From Pseudooceanicola sp. (GTDB lineage Bacteria; Pseudomonadota; Alphaproteobacteria; Rhodobacterales; Rhodobacteraceae), in assembly GCF_029213205.1 (NCBI RefSeq), contig NZ_JARGNH010000002.1:96495-160494 (forward strand): 64,000 bases of DNA, given 5' to 3'. The position numbers were made by a program, and so were the translations under genes. Below the pieces are notes generated by a model. That model saw only the letters and a program-made list of their open reading frames with translations, did no database searches and was not told the DNA's origin. Positions 10,154 to 18,298 of this stretch are shown here, piece by piece; position 1 is the stretch's first letter, and every line of letters starts with the position of its first letter.

Positions 10154-10184
10154 AGATGGCCCTCTCCTCCTCCCTGGGTCTTCT
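10154..10184 (+). ncRNA. CcsR-like hairpin RNA unit 1
   Basis: A nine-position stem with one mismatch, AGATGGCCC (10154-10162) and GGGTCTTCT (10176-10184), closes a 13-base loop TCTCCTCCTCCCT (10163-10175). The loop carries the anti-Shine-Dalgarno-like CCUCCUCCC motif that defines the CcsR/cuckoo RNA family. It starts 11 bases after the DUF1127 stop codon, so it is presumably processed from the same transcript. Confidence 0.8.
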
Positions 10185-10192
10185 GTGAACTA

Positions 10193-10224
10193 GCGGCAGC
10201 GCGATCCTCCCTCAGCGCTGCCGC
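10193..10224 (+). ncRNA. degenerate CcsR-like hairpin unit 2
   Basis: A perfect 10-bp stem, GCGGCAGCGC (10193-10202) and GCGCTGCCGC (10215-10224), closes a 12-base loop GATCCTCCCTCA. Only one CCTCCC remains in the loop, against the longer CTCCTCCTCCC of the other units. It may be a decayed or specialised member of the array. A further hairpin without the motif (CGGGGC 10235-10240, GCCCCG 10249-10254) follows. Confidence 0.6.
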
Positions 10225-10260
10225 CTCTTCTCCCCGGGGCTGGGTTACGCCCCGCGAATT

Positions 10261-10289
10261 CGCCAACCTCTCCTCCTCCCTGGTTGGCG
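10261..10289 (+). ncRNA. CcsR-like hairpin RNA unit 3
   Basis: A perfect 8-bp stem, CGCCAACC (10261-10268) and GGTTGGCG (10282-10289), closes the identical 13-base loop TCTCCTCCTCCCT. The stem sequence is unrelated to the other units while the loop is invariant, so selection acts on the loop and on base pairing. Confidence 0.85.
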
Positions 10290-10298
10290 TCTGCAAGG

Positions 10299-10333
10299 CC
10301 GACAGTGTCTCTCCTCCTCCCTGACACTGTCGG
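10299..10333 (+). ncRNA. CcsR-like hairpin RNA unit 4
   Basis: A perfect 11-bp stem, CCGACAGTGTC (10299-10309) and GACACTGTCGG (10323-10333), closes the invariant loop TCTCCTCCTCCCT. It is the most stable perfect stem in the array. Confidence 0.85.
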
Positions 10334-10371
10334 TTCTGCCAGACATAGGGCCCGCAAGGACCCAAACTGAT

Positions 10372-10402
10372 CGGCCGCTCTCTCCTCCTCCCTGAGCGTC
10401 CG
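10372..10402 (+). ncRNA. CcsR-like hairpin RNA unit 5
   Basis: A 9-position stem with one mismatch, CGGCCGCTC (10372-10380) and GAGCGTCCG (10394-10402), closes the same 13-base loop. It is separated from unit 4 by a 38-base spacer, the longest in the array. Confidence 0.82.
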
Positions 10403-10409
10403 TAAAATG

Positions 10410-10453
10410 AACGGCGGCGCCTCTCCTCCTCCCTGGCGTCGCCGTTTTCTTTT
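10410..10453 (+). ncRNA. CcsR-like hairpin RNA unit 6 with terminator tail
   Basis: An 11-bp stem with one G-U pair, ACGGCGGCGCC (10411-10421) and GGCGTCGCCGT (10435-10445), closes the invariant loop. It runs directly into TTTTCTTTT (10445-10453), so this last unit also forms the intrinsic terminator of the whole DUF1127-CcsR transcript. Confidence 0.85.
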
Positions 10454-10581
10454 GCCCCCTTCAGACAATGCAAAACGCCGCGCACCGGTCAGCCGGGCAC
10501 GGGTCTGCGGCGCTTGGCGCCGATAAATCAGGAATGACCGCGCCGCCCGGTCACGGGCCACGCGGTTCTAATGGTTGGAAC

Positions 10582-11619
10582 TCAGATGGCGTCGGCGGTT
10601 TGCACCAGGGTCTTGCCCAGATTGCCGCCCGCCATCATGTCGATATAGGACTCCGGCGCGATTTCGATGCCGCGACGAATATCCTCGCGGTAGGTGATCT
10701 GCCCGGCCCGATACCAGGCTGACATTTCGCGCAGGAACTGGTCGAAATGGCTGTCGACAAAATTGCCCACCGACAATTCATGCACGGTGACATTGCGTTC
10801 GGCCCGCAGAGCAGCCGAACGTTCCATAATCGCCACCTTACCCAGCGCCGATTTGCCCTCAGGCCGTTCGCCGATCAGTCCGCAAATCGTCATGCGAGCG
10901 TTCTGGTTGAACAATGCCGATGTCGCATCGAACAGGGCGCCGCCGACATTCTCATAATAGACGTCGACCCCGTCCGGGCAGGCAGCGGCCAGATCCTCGG
11001 CCAGAGTTGGCGACAGATGCGACACGCAGGCGTCATAGCGCAGCTCGTCAACCGCAACCCGCAGCTTTTCCGGCCGACCGGCGATGCCGACGGCGCGGCA
11101 GCCCTGGACCTTGGCAATCTGGCCGACGATCTGCCCGACGCCGCCGGTGGCTGCCGAAACCACCACGGTTTCACCCGGTTTCGGCTGACATTGCACCATC
11201 AGCCCGGCATAGGCGGTCAGCCCGTTCATCCCCAGCACCCCCAGCGCTGTCGACACCGGGCCGAGATCCGGGTCAATCTTGCGAGTCTTCATGTAGGGAT
11301 GCTCGGGAATGCCCTCGCCGATCAGCCCGTATTCGGCCCAACCGTTCAGGCAATGCACATAATCGCCCACGGCCCAGGCCGGGCTATTGCTTTCGATCAC
11401 CTGCGCAACGGTGCGGGCATGGCAAAGCTCGCCCGGCTTTTCCAGCCCGCGCACCCGATAGCCCCATTGGTAGGGATCGAGCGAGATATAGAGCGTGCGG
11501 GTCAGCGCCTGGCCCGGTCCCGGCTGCGGAATCGGCGCCTCGTTGAAGTTGAAATTCGCAGGCACCGGCGTCTCGCGCACCGGCACCTCTGACAGGGTCC
11601 AAAAGCGATTCGTTTCCAT
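10582..11619 (-). CDS. zinc-independent MDR family NADP-dependent oxidoreductase
   Basis: This is a medium-chain dehydrogenase/reductase of the leukotriene/prostaglandin reductase-like group, which reduces C=C bonds of enones with NADPH in the cytosol. The 345-residue protein lacks the catalytic and structural zinc ligands. It has the PYQWGYRV segment of this subgroup (DPYxxxRM in relatives) near residue 50, the nucleotide-binding VSAATGGVGQIVGQIAK near 154, and YYENVGG near 222. It is convergent with the CcsR array and divergent from glpD, so probably a single-gene unit. The substrate cannot be told from sequence. Confidence 0.88.
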   Translation of the reverse strand: METNRFWTLSEVPVRETPVPANFNFNEAPIPQPGPGQALTRTLYISLDPYQWGYRVRGLEKPGELCHARTVAQVIESNSPAWAVGDYVHCLNGWAEYGLIGEGIPEHPYMKTRKIDPDLGPVSTALGVLGMNGLTAYAGLMVQCQPKPGETVVVSAATGGVGQIVGQIAKVQGCRAVGIAGRPEKLRVAVDELRYDACVSHLSPTLAEDLAAACPDGVDVYYENVGGALFDATSALFNQNARMTICGLIGERPEGKSALGKVAIMERSAALRAERNVTVHELSVGNFVDSHFDQFLREMSAWYRAGQITYREDIRRGIEIAPESYIDMMAGGNLGKTLVQTADAI

Positions 11620-11884
11620 TGCACGTTCCTCCCGAGGATGCTGGTGCCACTTCGCGGTCGGATCTCTCTAGCACGATCTGACGCCCCGCCCCACGCTGGC
11701 GGCGAAGTCAGCGGATACTTGAAATCCCTTCGATTTGGACCGGACGGAAACCAGAGCACAGCGGCAGATGCGCGAGTCGCACCGAATTCGCAAACCTGTT
11801 CGATTCGCTTTGGCAGTTTTCGCGACGATGCAGAGTTTTTCTGCCCAGCCAGGGCAATCCGCGCCGTTTCGAGATCAATGCGCC

Positions 11885-11956
11885 CGAAACTTTCGTGAAT
11901 GAATGCGTATACTTACCAAAACCGAACTCAAACGAAAACAAACTTCTTTTCGTTTT
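11885..11956 (+). promoter_or_regulatory. candidate DeoR-type (GlpR-like) operator region of the glp operon
   Basis: A perfect inverted repeat AAACGAAAA (11930-11938) and TTTTCGTTT (11947-11955), with an 8-base spacer, lies 54-79 bases before the glpD start. A second, CGAAA (11885-11889) and TTTCG (11891-11895), lies just upstream. TTCG-containing repeats are typical of DeoR-family operators, to which GlpR belongs. No glpR gene is in the window, so the regulator assignment is inference. Confidence 0.4.
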
Positions 11957-12008
11957 ACCCAAAATTCACTACAAATCGCACAACATCGCGCTTCGAGGAG
12001 AGGGCTGC

Positions 12009-13610
12009 GTGTCGGAGTCCGCCACATCCAATGTCTACGATCTCTTCGTCATCGGCGGCGGGGTGAACGGCTGTGGGATTGCGCGCGACGCGTCCGGGCG
12101 CGGTCTGCGGGTGGCGCTGGCCGAGATGAACGACCTCGCCTCGGCCACCTCCAGCGCCTCGACCAAGCTGTTTCATGGCGGGCTGCGCTATCTGGAATAT
12201 TTCGAATTCCGCCTGGTCCGCGAGGCGCTGATGGAGCGGGAAACCCTGCTGAAGGCGATGCCGCATATCAGTTGGCCCATGCGGTTCGTACTGCCCTACC
12301 ACCGGGATATGCGCTTCGAAAGCGAAACCCCGACCTCGAAACTGTTGAAAGCGGTGATGCCCTGGATGAAGGGGCGGCGCCCGGCCTGGCTGATCCGGCT
12401 GGGATTGTTCATCTATGACACCATAGGCGGGCGTCACATCCTGCCCGCGACCACCACGCTGGACCTGACCCGGGGACCAGAGGGCGCGCCGCTGAAAAAG
12501 CATTTCATCAAGGCCTATGAATATTCCGATTGCTGGGTCGAAGACAGCCGCCTGGTGATTCTCAACGCCCGCGACGCCGCGGCGCGGGGCGCCAAGATCA
12601 TGGTGCGCAGCAAGGTGGTGCTGGCGGATCGCGACGGCGACCTGTGGCGGATCGAGACCGAGGATCAGGACACCGGTCAGCGCCGGTTTCATCACGCAAG
12701 GATTCTGGTCAATGCCGCCGGCCCCTGGGTTGGTGACATCCTGCGCAGCACCATTCGCAGCAACACCCAGGGTGACGTGCGCCTGGTGCGTGGCAGCCAT
12801 ATCGTCACCAGGCGCCTTTATGATCACGACAAATGCTATTTCCTGCAAGGCCGCGACGGGCGCATCATCTTTGTCATTCCCTATGAGCAGGATTTCAGCC
12901 TGATCGGCACCACCGATCAAGACCATGACGCCCCCTCAACGGCGCCGGTCTGCAGTGCCGCCGAGCAGAACTACCTGATCGATTTCGTGAATCAGTATTT
13001 CCAGCGCCAGCTCAGCCGCGATGACGTGGTCTGGAGCTATTCCGGGGTGCGACCGCTGTTTGACGATGGCGCCAGTTCGGCCACCGCCGCCACCCGCGAT
13101 TATACCCTGGTCGCCGATGCCAATGGCGGTGCGCCGGTGCTGAACGTTTTCGGTGGCAAGATCACCACCTATCGCAAACTCGCCGAAAGCGCGCTGGACA
13201 AGGTGGCGGAATACCTGCCCGACCTGTCTGGTCCCTGGACCGCAGGCATCGCCCTGCCCGGCGGTGATTTCGCGGTGGCCGAGCGCCCCGATCTGCTGGC
13301 CCGGCTGCGCCACGATTATCCATTCCTGACCGGGTTCTGGGCCGAACGGCTGATCCGCGCCTATGGCACCGAGGCCTGGCAGGTTCTGGGCAAGGCCAAC
13401 AGCTTCACCGATCTCGGCCAGGATTTCGGCGCAACATTGACCGAAGCCGAAGTGCGCTGGCAAATCAGCCGCGAATTTGCACGCGGCGTGAATGATGTGA
13501 TTTGGCGGCGCAGCAAACTGGGATTGAGAATGAGCGCCGAACAAATTGAAGAATTGAAAAAATGGATGGCCAAGGGCAATGGAAATGGCACAACAATGGC
13601 TGCAGAATAA
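12009..13610 (+). CDS. glpD: aerobic glycerol-3-phosphate dehydrogenase
   Basis: GlpD oxidises sn-glycerol 3-phosphate to dihydroxyacetone phosphate with FAD at the membrane, passing electrons to quinone. The 533-residue protein begins with the FAD-binding motif VIGGGVNGCGIARDASGRG. It also has SSASTKLFHGGLRYLE, the GTTDQDHD segment and the C-terminal GlpD domain. I chose a GTG start at 12009 because GAGGAGAGG (11996-12004) sits at the right distance. The ATG 114 bases upstream would add 38 residues unlike the family. It heads a glpDSTPQUV-type glycerol operon. Confidence 0.93.
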   Translation: MSESATSNVYDLFVIGGGVNGCGIARDASGRGLRVALAEMNDLASATSSASTKLFHGGLRYLEYFEFRLVREALMERETLLKAMPHISWPMRFVLPYHRDMRFESETPTSKLLKAVMPWMKGRRPAWLIRLGLFIYDTIGGRHILPATTTLDLTRGPEGAPLKKHFIKAYEYSDCWVEDSRLVILNARDAAARGAKIMVRSKVVLADRDGDLWRIETEDQDTGQRRFHHARILVNAAGPWVGDILRSTIRSNTQGDVRLVRGSHIVTRRLYDHDKCYFLQGRDGRIIFVIPYEQDFSLIGTTDQDHDAPSTAPVCSAAEQNYLIDFVNQYFQRQLSRDDVVWSYSGVRPLFDDGASSATAATRDYTLVADANGGAPVLNVFGGKITTYRKLAESALDKVAEYLPDLSGPWTAGIALPGGDFAVAERPDLLARLRHDYPFLTGFWAERLIRAYGTEAWQVLGKANSFTDLGQDFGATLTEAEVRWQISREFARGVNDVIWRRSKLGLRMSAEQIEELKKWMAKGNGNGTTMAAE

Positions 13611-13673
13611 CGACGTGGAGAATACCCGCCAAAAGCGCGGATAAAAAAACTTACCCGTCGGGGAGGACTGGGA

Positions 13674-14762
13674 ATGAGTTTGATATTGGAGAATGTGTCA
13701 AAGGTCGTGGAGGGCCAGACACATATCCATCCGACCAATCTGGAACTGGCGAGCGGCACCATGAATGTGCTGCTCGGACCGACCCTATCGGGCAAAACCT
13801 CGCTGATGCGGTTGATGGCAGGGCTGGATGTGCCGCAGACCGGGCGGCTGATCTGGAATGGCACCGATGTCACCGGGATGCGGGTGCAGGACCGCAAGGT
13901 GGCGATGGTCTATCAGCAGTTCATCAATTACCCGTCAATGACGGTGTACGACAATATCGCCTCGCCACTGCGGCTGATGGGTAAATCAACGGCCGAGATT
14001 GACGCTGCGGTGCACAAGGCCGCCGATCTGATGCAGCTGACACCGATGCTGAAACGCAAGCCACTGGAATTGTCGGGCGGTCAGCAACAGCGGTGTGCGC
14101 TGGCGCGGGCCCTGGTCAAGGACGCCGGTCTGGTGCTGCTCGACGAGCCGCTGGCCAATCTCGATTACAAGCTGCGCGAGGAATTGCGCGTCGAGATCCC
14201 CAAGATTTTCGAAGAGGCCGGGTCGATCTTTGTCTATGCCACCACCGAGCCCGAAGAAACGCTGCTGCTGGGCGGCAACACCGCCACCCTCTGGGAGGGC
14301 CGGGTCACCCAGTTCGGACTGACACCAATCGTCTATCGCCAGCCGGTCGATGCGATCACCGCCCGGGTGTTCAGCGACCCGCCGATGAATTTCCTGCAGA
14401 TCAGCAAGACCGGCGCCAGGCTGATGTTCGGCAAGGGCCAATCGACCCCGGCCACCGGCAATCTGTCCAAGCTGCCCGATGGCCGCTATGCCGCCGGGTT
14501 CCGCCCCAACCATCTGGAAATCACCCGACACAGCGCCGAGGCGATGGAATTCACCGCCCAGGTGGCGGTGACCGAGCTGACCGGCTCGGAAACCTTTGTC
14601 CACCTCAACCACCATGGTGAACGCTGGGTCGGGCTGTTGCACGGGGTGCATGACCTGACGATCGGCTCAGATCTGCCGGTCTATCTCGATCCTAAGCATG
14701 TCTACATTTTCGGCGAAGACGGTGGGCTGATCGCGCCCGCCGCCTATGCGCTGGCGGCCTGA
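13674..14762 (+). CDS. glpS: glycerol ABC transporter ATP-binding protein GlpS
   Basis: One of two ATPase subunits of the glycerol importer described in Rhizobium leguminosarum (GlpSTPQV). The 362-residue protein has a Walker A of the form GPTLSGKTS (35-43), where the usual glycines are replaced by Thr/Leu/Ser. LSGGQQQR (about 134-141), the Walker B VLLDEPLANLD and a C-terminal TOBE-like domain follow. The H-loop position reads YATTEP instead of the usual THD, so the switch histidine appears to be missing. A GGGGAGGA site precedes the ATG. It lies 63 bases after glpD. Confidence 0.9.
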   Translation: MSLILENVSKVVEGQTHIHPTNLELASGTMNVLLGPTLSGKTSLMRLMAGLDVPQTGRLIWNGTDVTGMRVQDRKVAMVYQQFINYPSMTVYDNIASPLRLMGKSTAEIDAAVHKAADLMQLTPMLKRKPLELSGGQQQRCALARALVKDAGLVLLDEPLANLDYKLREELRVEIPKIFEEAGSIFVYATTEPEETLLLGGNTATLWEGRVTQFGLTPIVYRQPVDAITARVFSDPPMNFLQISKTGARLMFGKGQSTPATGNLSKLPDGRYAAGFRPNHLEITRHSAEAMEFTAQVAVTELTGSETFVHLNHHGERWVGLLHGVHDLTIGSDLPVYLDPKHVYIFGEDGGLIAPAAYALAA

Positions 14763-14775
14763 GGAGGAGCGCGCG

Positions 14776-15852
14776 ATGGCAAAAATCACCCTCGACAATC
14801 TGGCCCATTCCTATCTGCCCAATCCGCAGGGCGAGGATGATTTCGCACTGAAAGAGCTGAACCATGACTGGAGGGATGGCGAGGCCTATGCCCTGTTGGG
14901 CGCCTCGGGCTGCGGCAAGACCACCCTGCTGAACATCATCTCCGGCCTTTTGCGCCCTTCGCAGGGGCGGATCCTGTTCAACGATCAGGATGTGACCGAT
15001 GCGCCGACGGCCGAGCGCAACATCGCCCAGGTGTTCCAGTTTCCGGTGGTCTACGACACCATGACCGTGCGCCAGAACCTGGCGTTTCCACTGAAAAACC
15101 GCGGCGCCGATGCCGCCTATATCGCTGCCCGGGTCAATCAGGTGGCACAGATGATCGGGCTCGATGCCGATCTCGACCGGCGCGCCCGTGGGCTGACGGC
15201 GGATGCCAAGCAAAAGATCAGCCTGGGTCGCGGCATGGTGCGCGAAGACGTGAACGCGCTGCTGTTCGACGAGCCGCTGACGGTAATCGACCCACATATG
15301 AAATGGGAATTGCGCACCCAGCTGCGCGCCCTGCACCACCAGTTCGGTCATACGATGATCTATGTCACCCATGACCAGACCGAGGCGCTGACCTTTGCTG
15401 ACAAGGTGGTGGTGATGCATGAGGGCCGGGTGGTGCAGATCGGCACCCCGCAGCAGCTGTTCGAGGCCCCTGAACACACCTTTGTCGGCTATTTCATCGG
15501 CTCGCCGGGGATGAACCTGATCCCGGCGCGGATCGACGGTGACAAAGCCTATATCAACGGCACCCATATGCAGCTGGCGCGCGGCTACAAGCCGTTGGAG
15601 GGCAAGGTCGAAATCGGCGTGCGCCCGGAATTCGCCAAGCTGTCGCAGACCGAGGGCATGCCGATCAAGGTGCGCCGGATCGAGGATGTCGGCCGCCACA
15701 AGATCGTGCGCGCCGAATTCTTTGGCTCCGAAATCAACATCATCGCGGATGAGGATGAGACGGTCAGCGCCGATATGAACCGCGTCAGCTTTGATGCCGC
15801 CCATATCAATGTCTACGCCAATGACTGGCGGGTTCCCGGAGAGGTTGCCTGA
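14776..15852 (+). CDS. glpT: glycerol ABC transporter ATP-binding protein GlpT
   Basis: Second ATPase of the glycerol importer; this is not the enterobacterial G3P antiporter of the same name. The 358-residue protein has Walker A GASGCGKTT (42-50), Walker B ALLFDEPLTVID and switch histidine YVTHDQ. Its ABC signature is degenerate: LTADAKQKISLGR stands where LSGGQQQR is expected. The pair GlpS/GlpT therefore looks complementary, each supplying what the other lacks. ATG at 14776 follows GAGGAGGAG (14761-14769); the frame stays open further upstream. Confidence 0.9.
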   Translation: MAKITLDNLAHSYLPNPQGEDDFALKELNHDWRDGEAYALLGASGCGKTTLLNIISGLLRPSQGRILFNDQDVTDAPTAERNIAQVFQFPVVYDTMTVRQNLAFPLKNRGADAAYIAARVNQVAQMIGLDADLDRRARGLTADAKQKISLGRGMVREDVNALLFDEPLTVIDPHMKWELRTQLRALHHQFGHTMIYVTHDQTEALTFADKVVVMHEGRVVQIGTPQQLFEAPEHTFVGYFIGSPGMNLIPARIDGDKAYINGTHMQLARGYKPLEGKVEIGVRPEFAKLSQTEGMPIKVRRIEDVGRHKIVRAEFFGSEINIIADEDETVSADMNRVSFDAAHINVYANDWRVPGEVA

Positions 15853-16721
15853 TGAACAAGACCGTCAATCAAAAGGCCTGGTTCCTGATCTTGCCGGTGC
15901 TGATCCTGGTCGCCTTTTCTGCAGTGATCCCGCTGATGACCGTGGTCAATTATTCGTTTCAGGACACCTTTGGCAGCAATAAGTTCTTTTGGGCCGGGCT
16001 GGAATGGTTCGAGGAAATGCTGGCCTCGCAACGGATGTGGGATGCGCTGGGGCGGCAATTGGTGTTTTCGGCGCTGATCCTCGCCATCGAAGTGCCGCTC
16101 GGGGTGTTCGTGGCGTTGAACATGCCCAAGCGCGGCTTCTGGGCCAGCTTTTGTCTGGTGATGATGTCGTTGCCGCTATTGATCCCCTGGAACGTGGTCG
16201 GCACCATCTGGCAGATCTTCGGTCGGGTCGATATCGGCCTGCTTGGCTATACGCTCGACAAGCTCGGGATCTCTTACAATTACACCCAGGATACCCTGGC
16301 GGCCTGGGTGACCATCGTGGTGATGGATGTCTGGCACTGGACCTCGCTGGTCGCCTTGCTGGCCTATGCCGGACTGAAATCGATCCCGGATGCGTTCTAC
16401 CAGGCCGCCAAGATCGACCAGGCGACGCGCTGGAACGTGTTCCGCTATATCGAGCTGCCCAAGATGTCCGGGGTGCTGGTGATCGCCATCCTGCTGCGTT
16501 TCATGGACAGTTTCATGATCTACACCGAACCCTTTGTCGTCACCGGCGGCGGGCCGGGCAACGCTACCACCCTCCTGTCGATCGACCTGGTGAAAATGGC
16601 CTTGGGTCAGTTCGATCTGGGCCCGGCAGCGGCGTTTTCGATCATGTACTTCCTGGTCATCCTGCTGATCTGCTGGGTGTTTTTCACCGTGATGACCCAT
16701 CTCGACAAGCGGGAGACCTGA
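15852..16721 (+). CDS. glpP: glycerol ABC transporter permease GlpP
   Basis: First membrane subunit of the glycerol importer. The 289-residue protein has six predicted membrane segments and the MalF-type cytoplasmic EAA loop, here LKSIPDAFYQAAKIDQATRW. The start overlaps the glpT stop by one base (TGATG), a sign of coupled translation. The N-terminus is short, typical of the carbohydrate-uptake-1 group. Confidence 0.92.
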   Translation: MNKTVNQKAWFLILPVLILVAFSAVIPLMTVVNYSFQDTFGSNKFFWAGLEWFEEMLASQRMWDALGRQLVFSALILAIEVPLGVFVALNMPKRGFWASFCLVMMSLPLLIPWNVVGTIWQIFGRVDIGLLGYTLDKLGISYNYTQDTLAAWVTIVVMDVWHWTSLVALLAYAGLKSIPDAFYQAAKIDQATRWNVFRYIELPKMSGVLVIAILLRFMDSFMIYTEPFVVTGGGPGNATTLLSIDLVKMALGQFDLGPAAAFSIMYFLVILLICWVFFTVMTHLDKRET

Positions 16722-16724
16722 GCG

Positions 16725-17576
16725 ATGAGCGACATGACCCAATCCCCCAGCACCAGCCGCCGCCTGTCCCTGCCCCGGGTGAACTCCCGTGCCGTGGTGA
16801 TGACCCTGTACCTGCTGTTCCTCTTGCTGCCGATCTATTGGCTGCTGAACATGAGCCTGAAGACCAATACCGAGATCCTGAATTCCTTTACCCTTTGGCC
16901 GCGTGACCTGACCTTTGCCAATTACGCCACCATCCTGACCGATCCGGCCTGGTATATGGGCTATGTCAATTCGCTGATCTATGTGCTGATGAACACCGCG
17001 ATCAGCCTCGCCGTCGCTCTGCCCGCCGCCTATGCGTTTTCGCGCTATCAGTTCATGGGCGACAAACATCTGTTTTTCTGGCTGCTGACCAACCGAATGG
17101 CGCCGCCGGCGGTGTTCGCGCTGCCGTTCTTTCAGTTGTATTCCTCGGTCGGGCTGTTCGACACCCATATCGCGGTGGCGCTGGCGCATTGCCTGTTCAA
17201 CGTGCCGCTGGCGGTCTGGATCCTTGAAGGGTTCATGCGTGGCGTGCCCAAGGAAATCGACGAAACCGCCTATCTCGACGGCTATGGCTTTTTCCGCTTC
17301 TTTACCCGGATCTTCATGCCGCTGATCGCCTCGGGCATCGGCGTCGCGGCGTTCTTTTGTTTCATGTTCTCCTGGGTCGAGCTGCTGCTCAGCCGCACCC
17401 TGACCACGGTCGATGCCAAACCCATCGCTGCGATCATGACCCGGACCCAGGGCGCCAGTGGCATCGATTGGGGGGTGTTGGCCGCCGCCGGGGTGCTGAC
17501 CATCCTGCCGGGCGTGCTCGTCATCTATTTCGTGCGCAATTACATCGCCAAGGGCTTTGCCCTGGGGAGGGTGTGA
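16725..17576 (+). CDS. glpQ: glycerol ABC transporter permease GlpQ
   Basis: Second membrane subunit of the importer, MalG-type, 283 residues with six membrane segments. The EAA loop is VPKEIDETAYLDGYGFFRFF, and the C-terminus ends in the common GFALGRV pattern. It starts three bases after the glpP stop and its TGA overlaps the ATG of the next gene by one base. Confidence 0.92.
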   Translation: MSDMTQSPSTSRRLSLPRVNSRAVVMTLYLLFLLLPIYWLLNMSLKTNTEILNSFTLWPRDLTFANYATILTDPAWYMGYVNSLIYVLMNTAISLAVALPAAYAFSRYQFMGDKHLFFWLLTNRMAPPAVFALPFFQLYSSVGLFDTHIAVALAHCLFNVPLAVWILEGFMRGVPKEIDETAYLDGYGFFRFFTRIFMPLIASGIGVAAFFCFMFSWVELLLSRTLTTVDAKPIAAIMTRTQGASGIDWGVLAAAGVLTILPGVLVIYFVRNYIAKGFALGRV

Positions 17577-18013
17577 TGATCCTCAGACTGATAAGTGCAG
17601 CCTCGCTTTTCTGCGCCGGCACCGCTGCGATGGCTTTCGATCAAAAAGCTATAAACGATAAATGCGATGCCAAGTGGGGGACCGATTTCCGGATGGTCAA
17701 ATACTGTCGGGAGCACCAGCAGGAAGCAGGTCGGAAAGTCGATGATCTGCGCGCAAGAGTTGTCGGAAACGGCACCGCCGAGATCGTTCTGCGCGACTGT
17801 GAGAAAAAATGGGGCACCGACTACCGGATGGTTGCTTATTGCTATGAGAAACAGGCAGACGCTCTCTCTGAGCTTTCGAATTCTCGATCCGATATCCCCA
17901 AGAATGTACATGACCTGATTTCAAATAATTGCTCTGAAAAATGGGGAAATAACTTTCGGATGGTTGCGTACTGCATTGAAAAGCAGACTCAAGCTTGGAA
18001 GGAGATCCAATAA
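17576..18013 (+). CDS. secreted protein with three CX13C (KWGxxFRMVxYC) repeats
   Basis: I do not recognise this 145-residue protein as a named family. It has a signal peptide ending AAMA (residue 20). Three tandem repeats of about 44 residues follow, centred on CDAKWGTDFRMVKYC (30-44), CEKKWGTDYRMVAYC (75-89) and CSEKWGNNFRMVAYC (119-133). Each has two cysteines exactly 13 residues apart, so one disulphide per repeat in the periplasm is plausible. It overlaps glpQ (TGATG) and glpU (TAATG), so it is co-translated with the glycerol operon. The known glp operon has no such gene here. The second half is visibly more AT-rich than its neighbours, suggesting acquisition. Role unknown; a periplasmic accessory of glycerol uptake is only a guess. 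Confidence 0.85.
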   Translation: MILRLISAASLFCAGTAAMAFDQKAINDKCDAKWGTDFRMVKYCREHQQEAGRKVDDLRARVVGNGTAEIVLRDCEKKWGTDYRMVAYCYEKQADALSELSNSRSDIPKNVHDLISNNCSEKWGNNFRMVAYCIEKQTQAWKEIQ

Positions 18014-18285
18014 TGGACTGGATGGCATGGACCTGGCCGACGGCGATCTTCTTCATGGTCATCGCGGCGCTGCTGCTCACCTTTACCTTTCTCGCGATCC
18101 GGTTTCCGGAAACGCCGCGCACCGGCGTTCTCAGGATCGAAACCACCCGCGGGGATCGACTGTTCATCACGCTTCTCGGCTCGGCCTTTATCAACCTGGC
18201 CTGGCTCGGATTGGTCGGGGCAAACCAACCTTATGCCCTGATCGTATGCCTGATCTATGCCGCGGCGGTATTTCGCTGGGTGTAG
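18013..18285 (+). CDS. glpU: small membrane protein GlpU
   Basis: The 90-residue protein has two predicted membrane segments (about 9-29 and 50-88 with a break) and lies directly before the solute-binding protein. This is the position of glpU in Rhizobium leguminosarum glpDSTPQUV. Its function is not known there either. ATG at 18013 overlaps the preceding TAA by one base and follows GGAAGGAGA. Confidence 0.75.
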   Translation: MDWMAWTWPTAIFFMVIAALLLTFTFLAIRFPETPRTGVLRIETTRGDRLFITLLGSAFINLAWLGLVGANQPYALIVCLIYAAAVFRWV

Positions 18286-18298
18286 CTGAGGGAAATCG

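Noticed and set aside
10154..10453. CRISPR-like look of the repeated CTCCTCCTCCCT
   Set aside because: The repeats are only about 13 bases, each enclosed by its own unique inverted repeat. Spacing is irregular and no cas gene is present; the CcsR-type sRNA explanation fits fully.
11895..12008. ATG start for glpD at 11895
   Set aside because: It would add 38 Asn/Lys-rich residues absent from GlpD and would read through the operator-like repeats. The GTG at 12009 has a strong ribosome site.
13674..15852. Calling GlpT the glycerol-3-phosphate antiporter
   Set aside because: The protein is an ABC ATPase (GASGCGKTT, FDEPLTVID); the shared gene name comes from the rhizobial glycerol transporter nomenclature.
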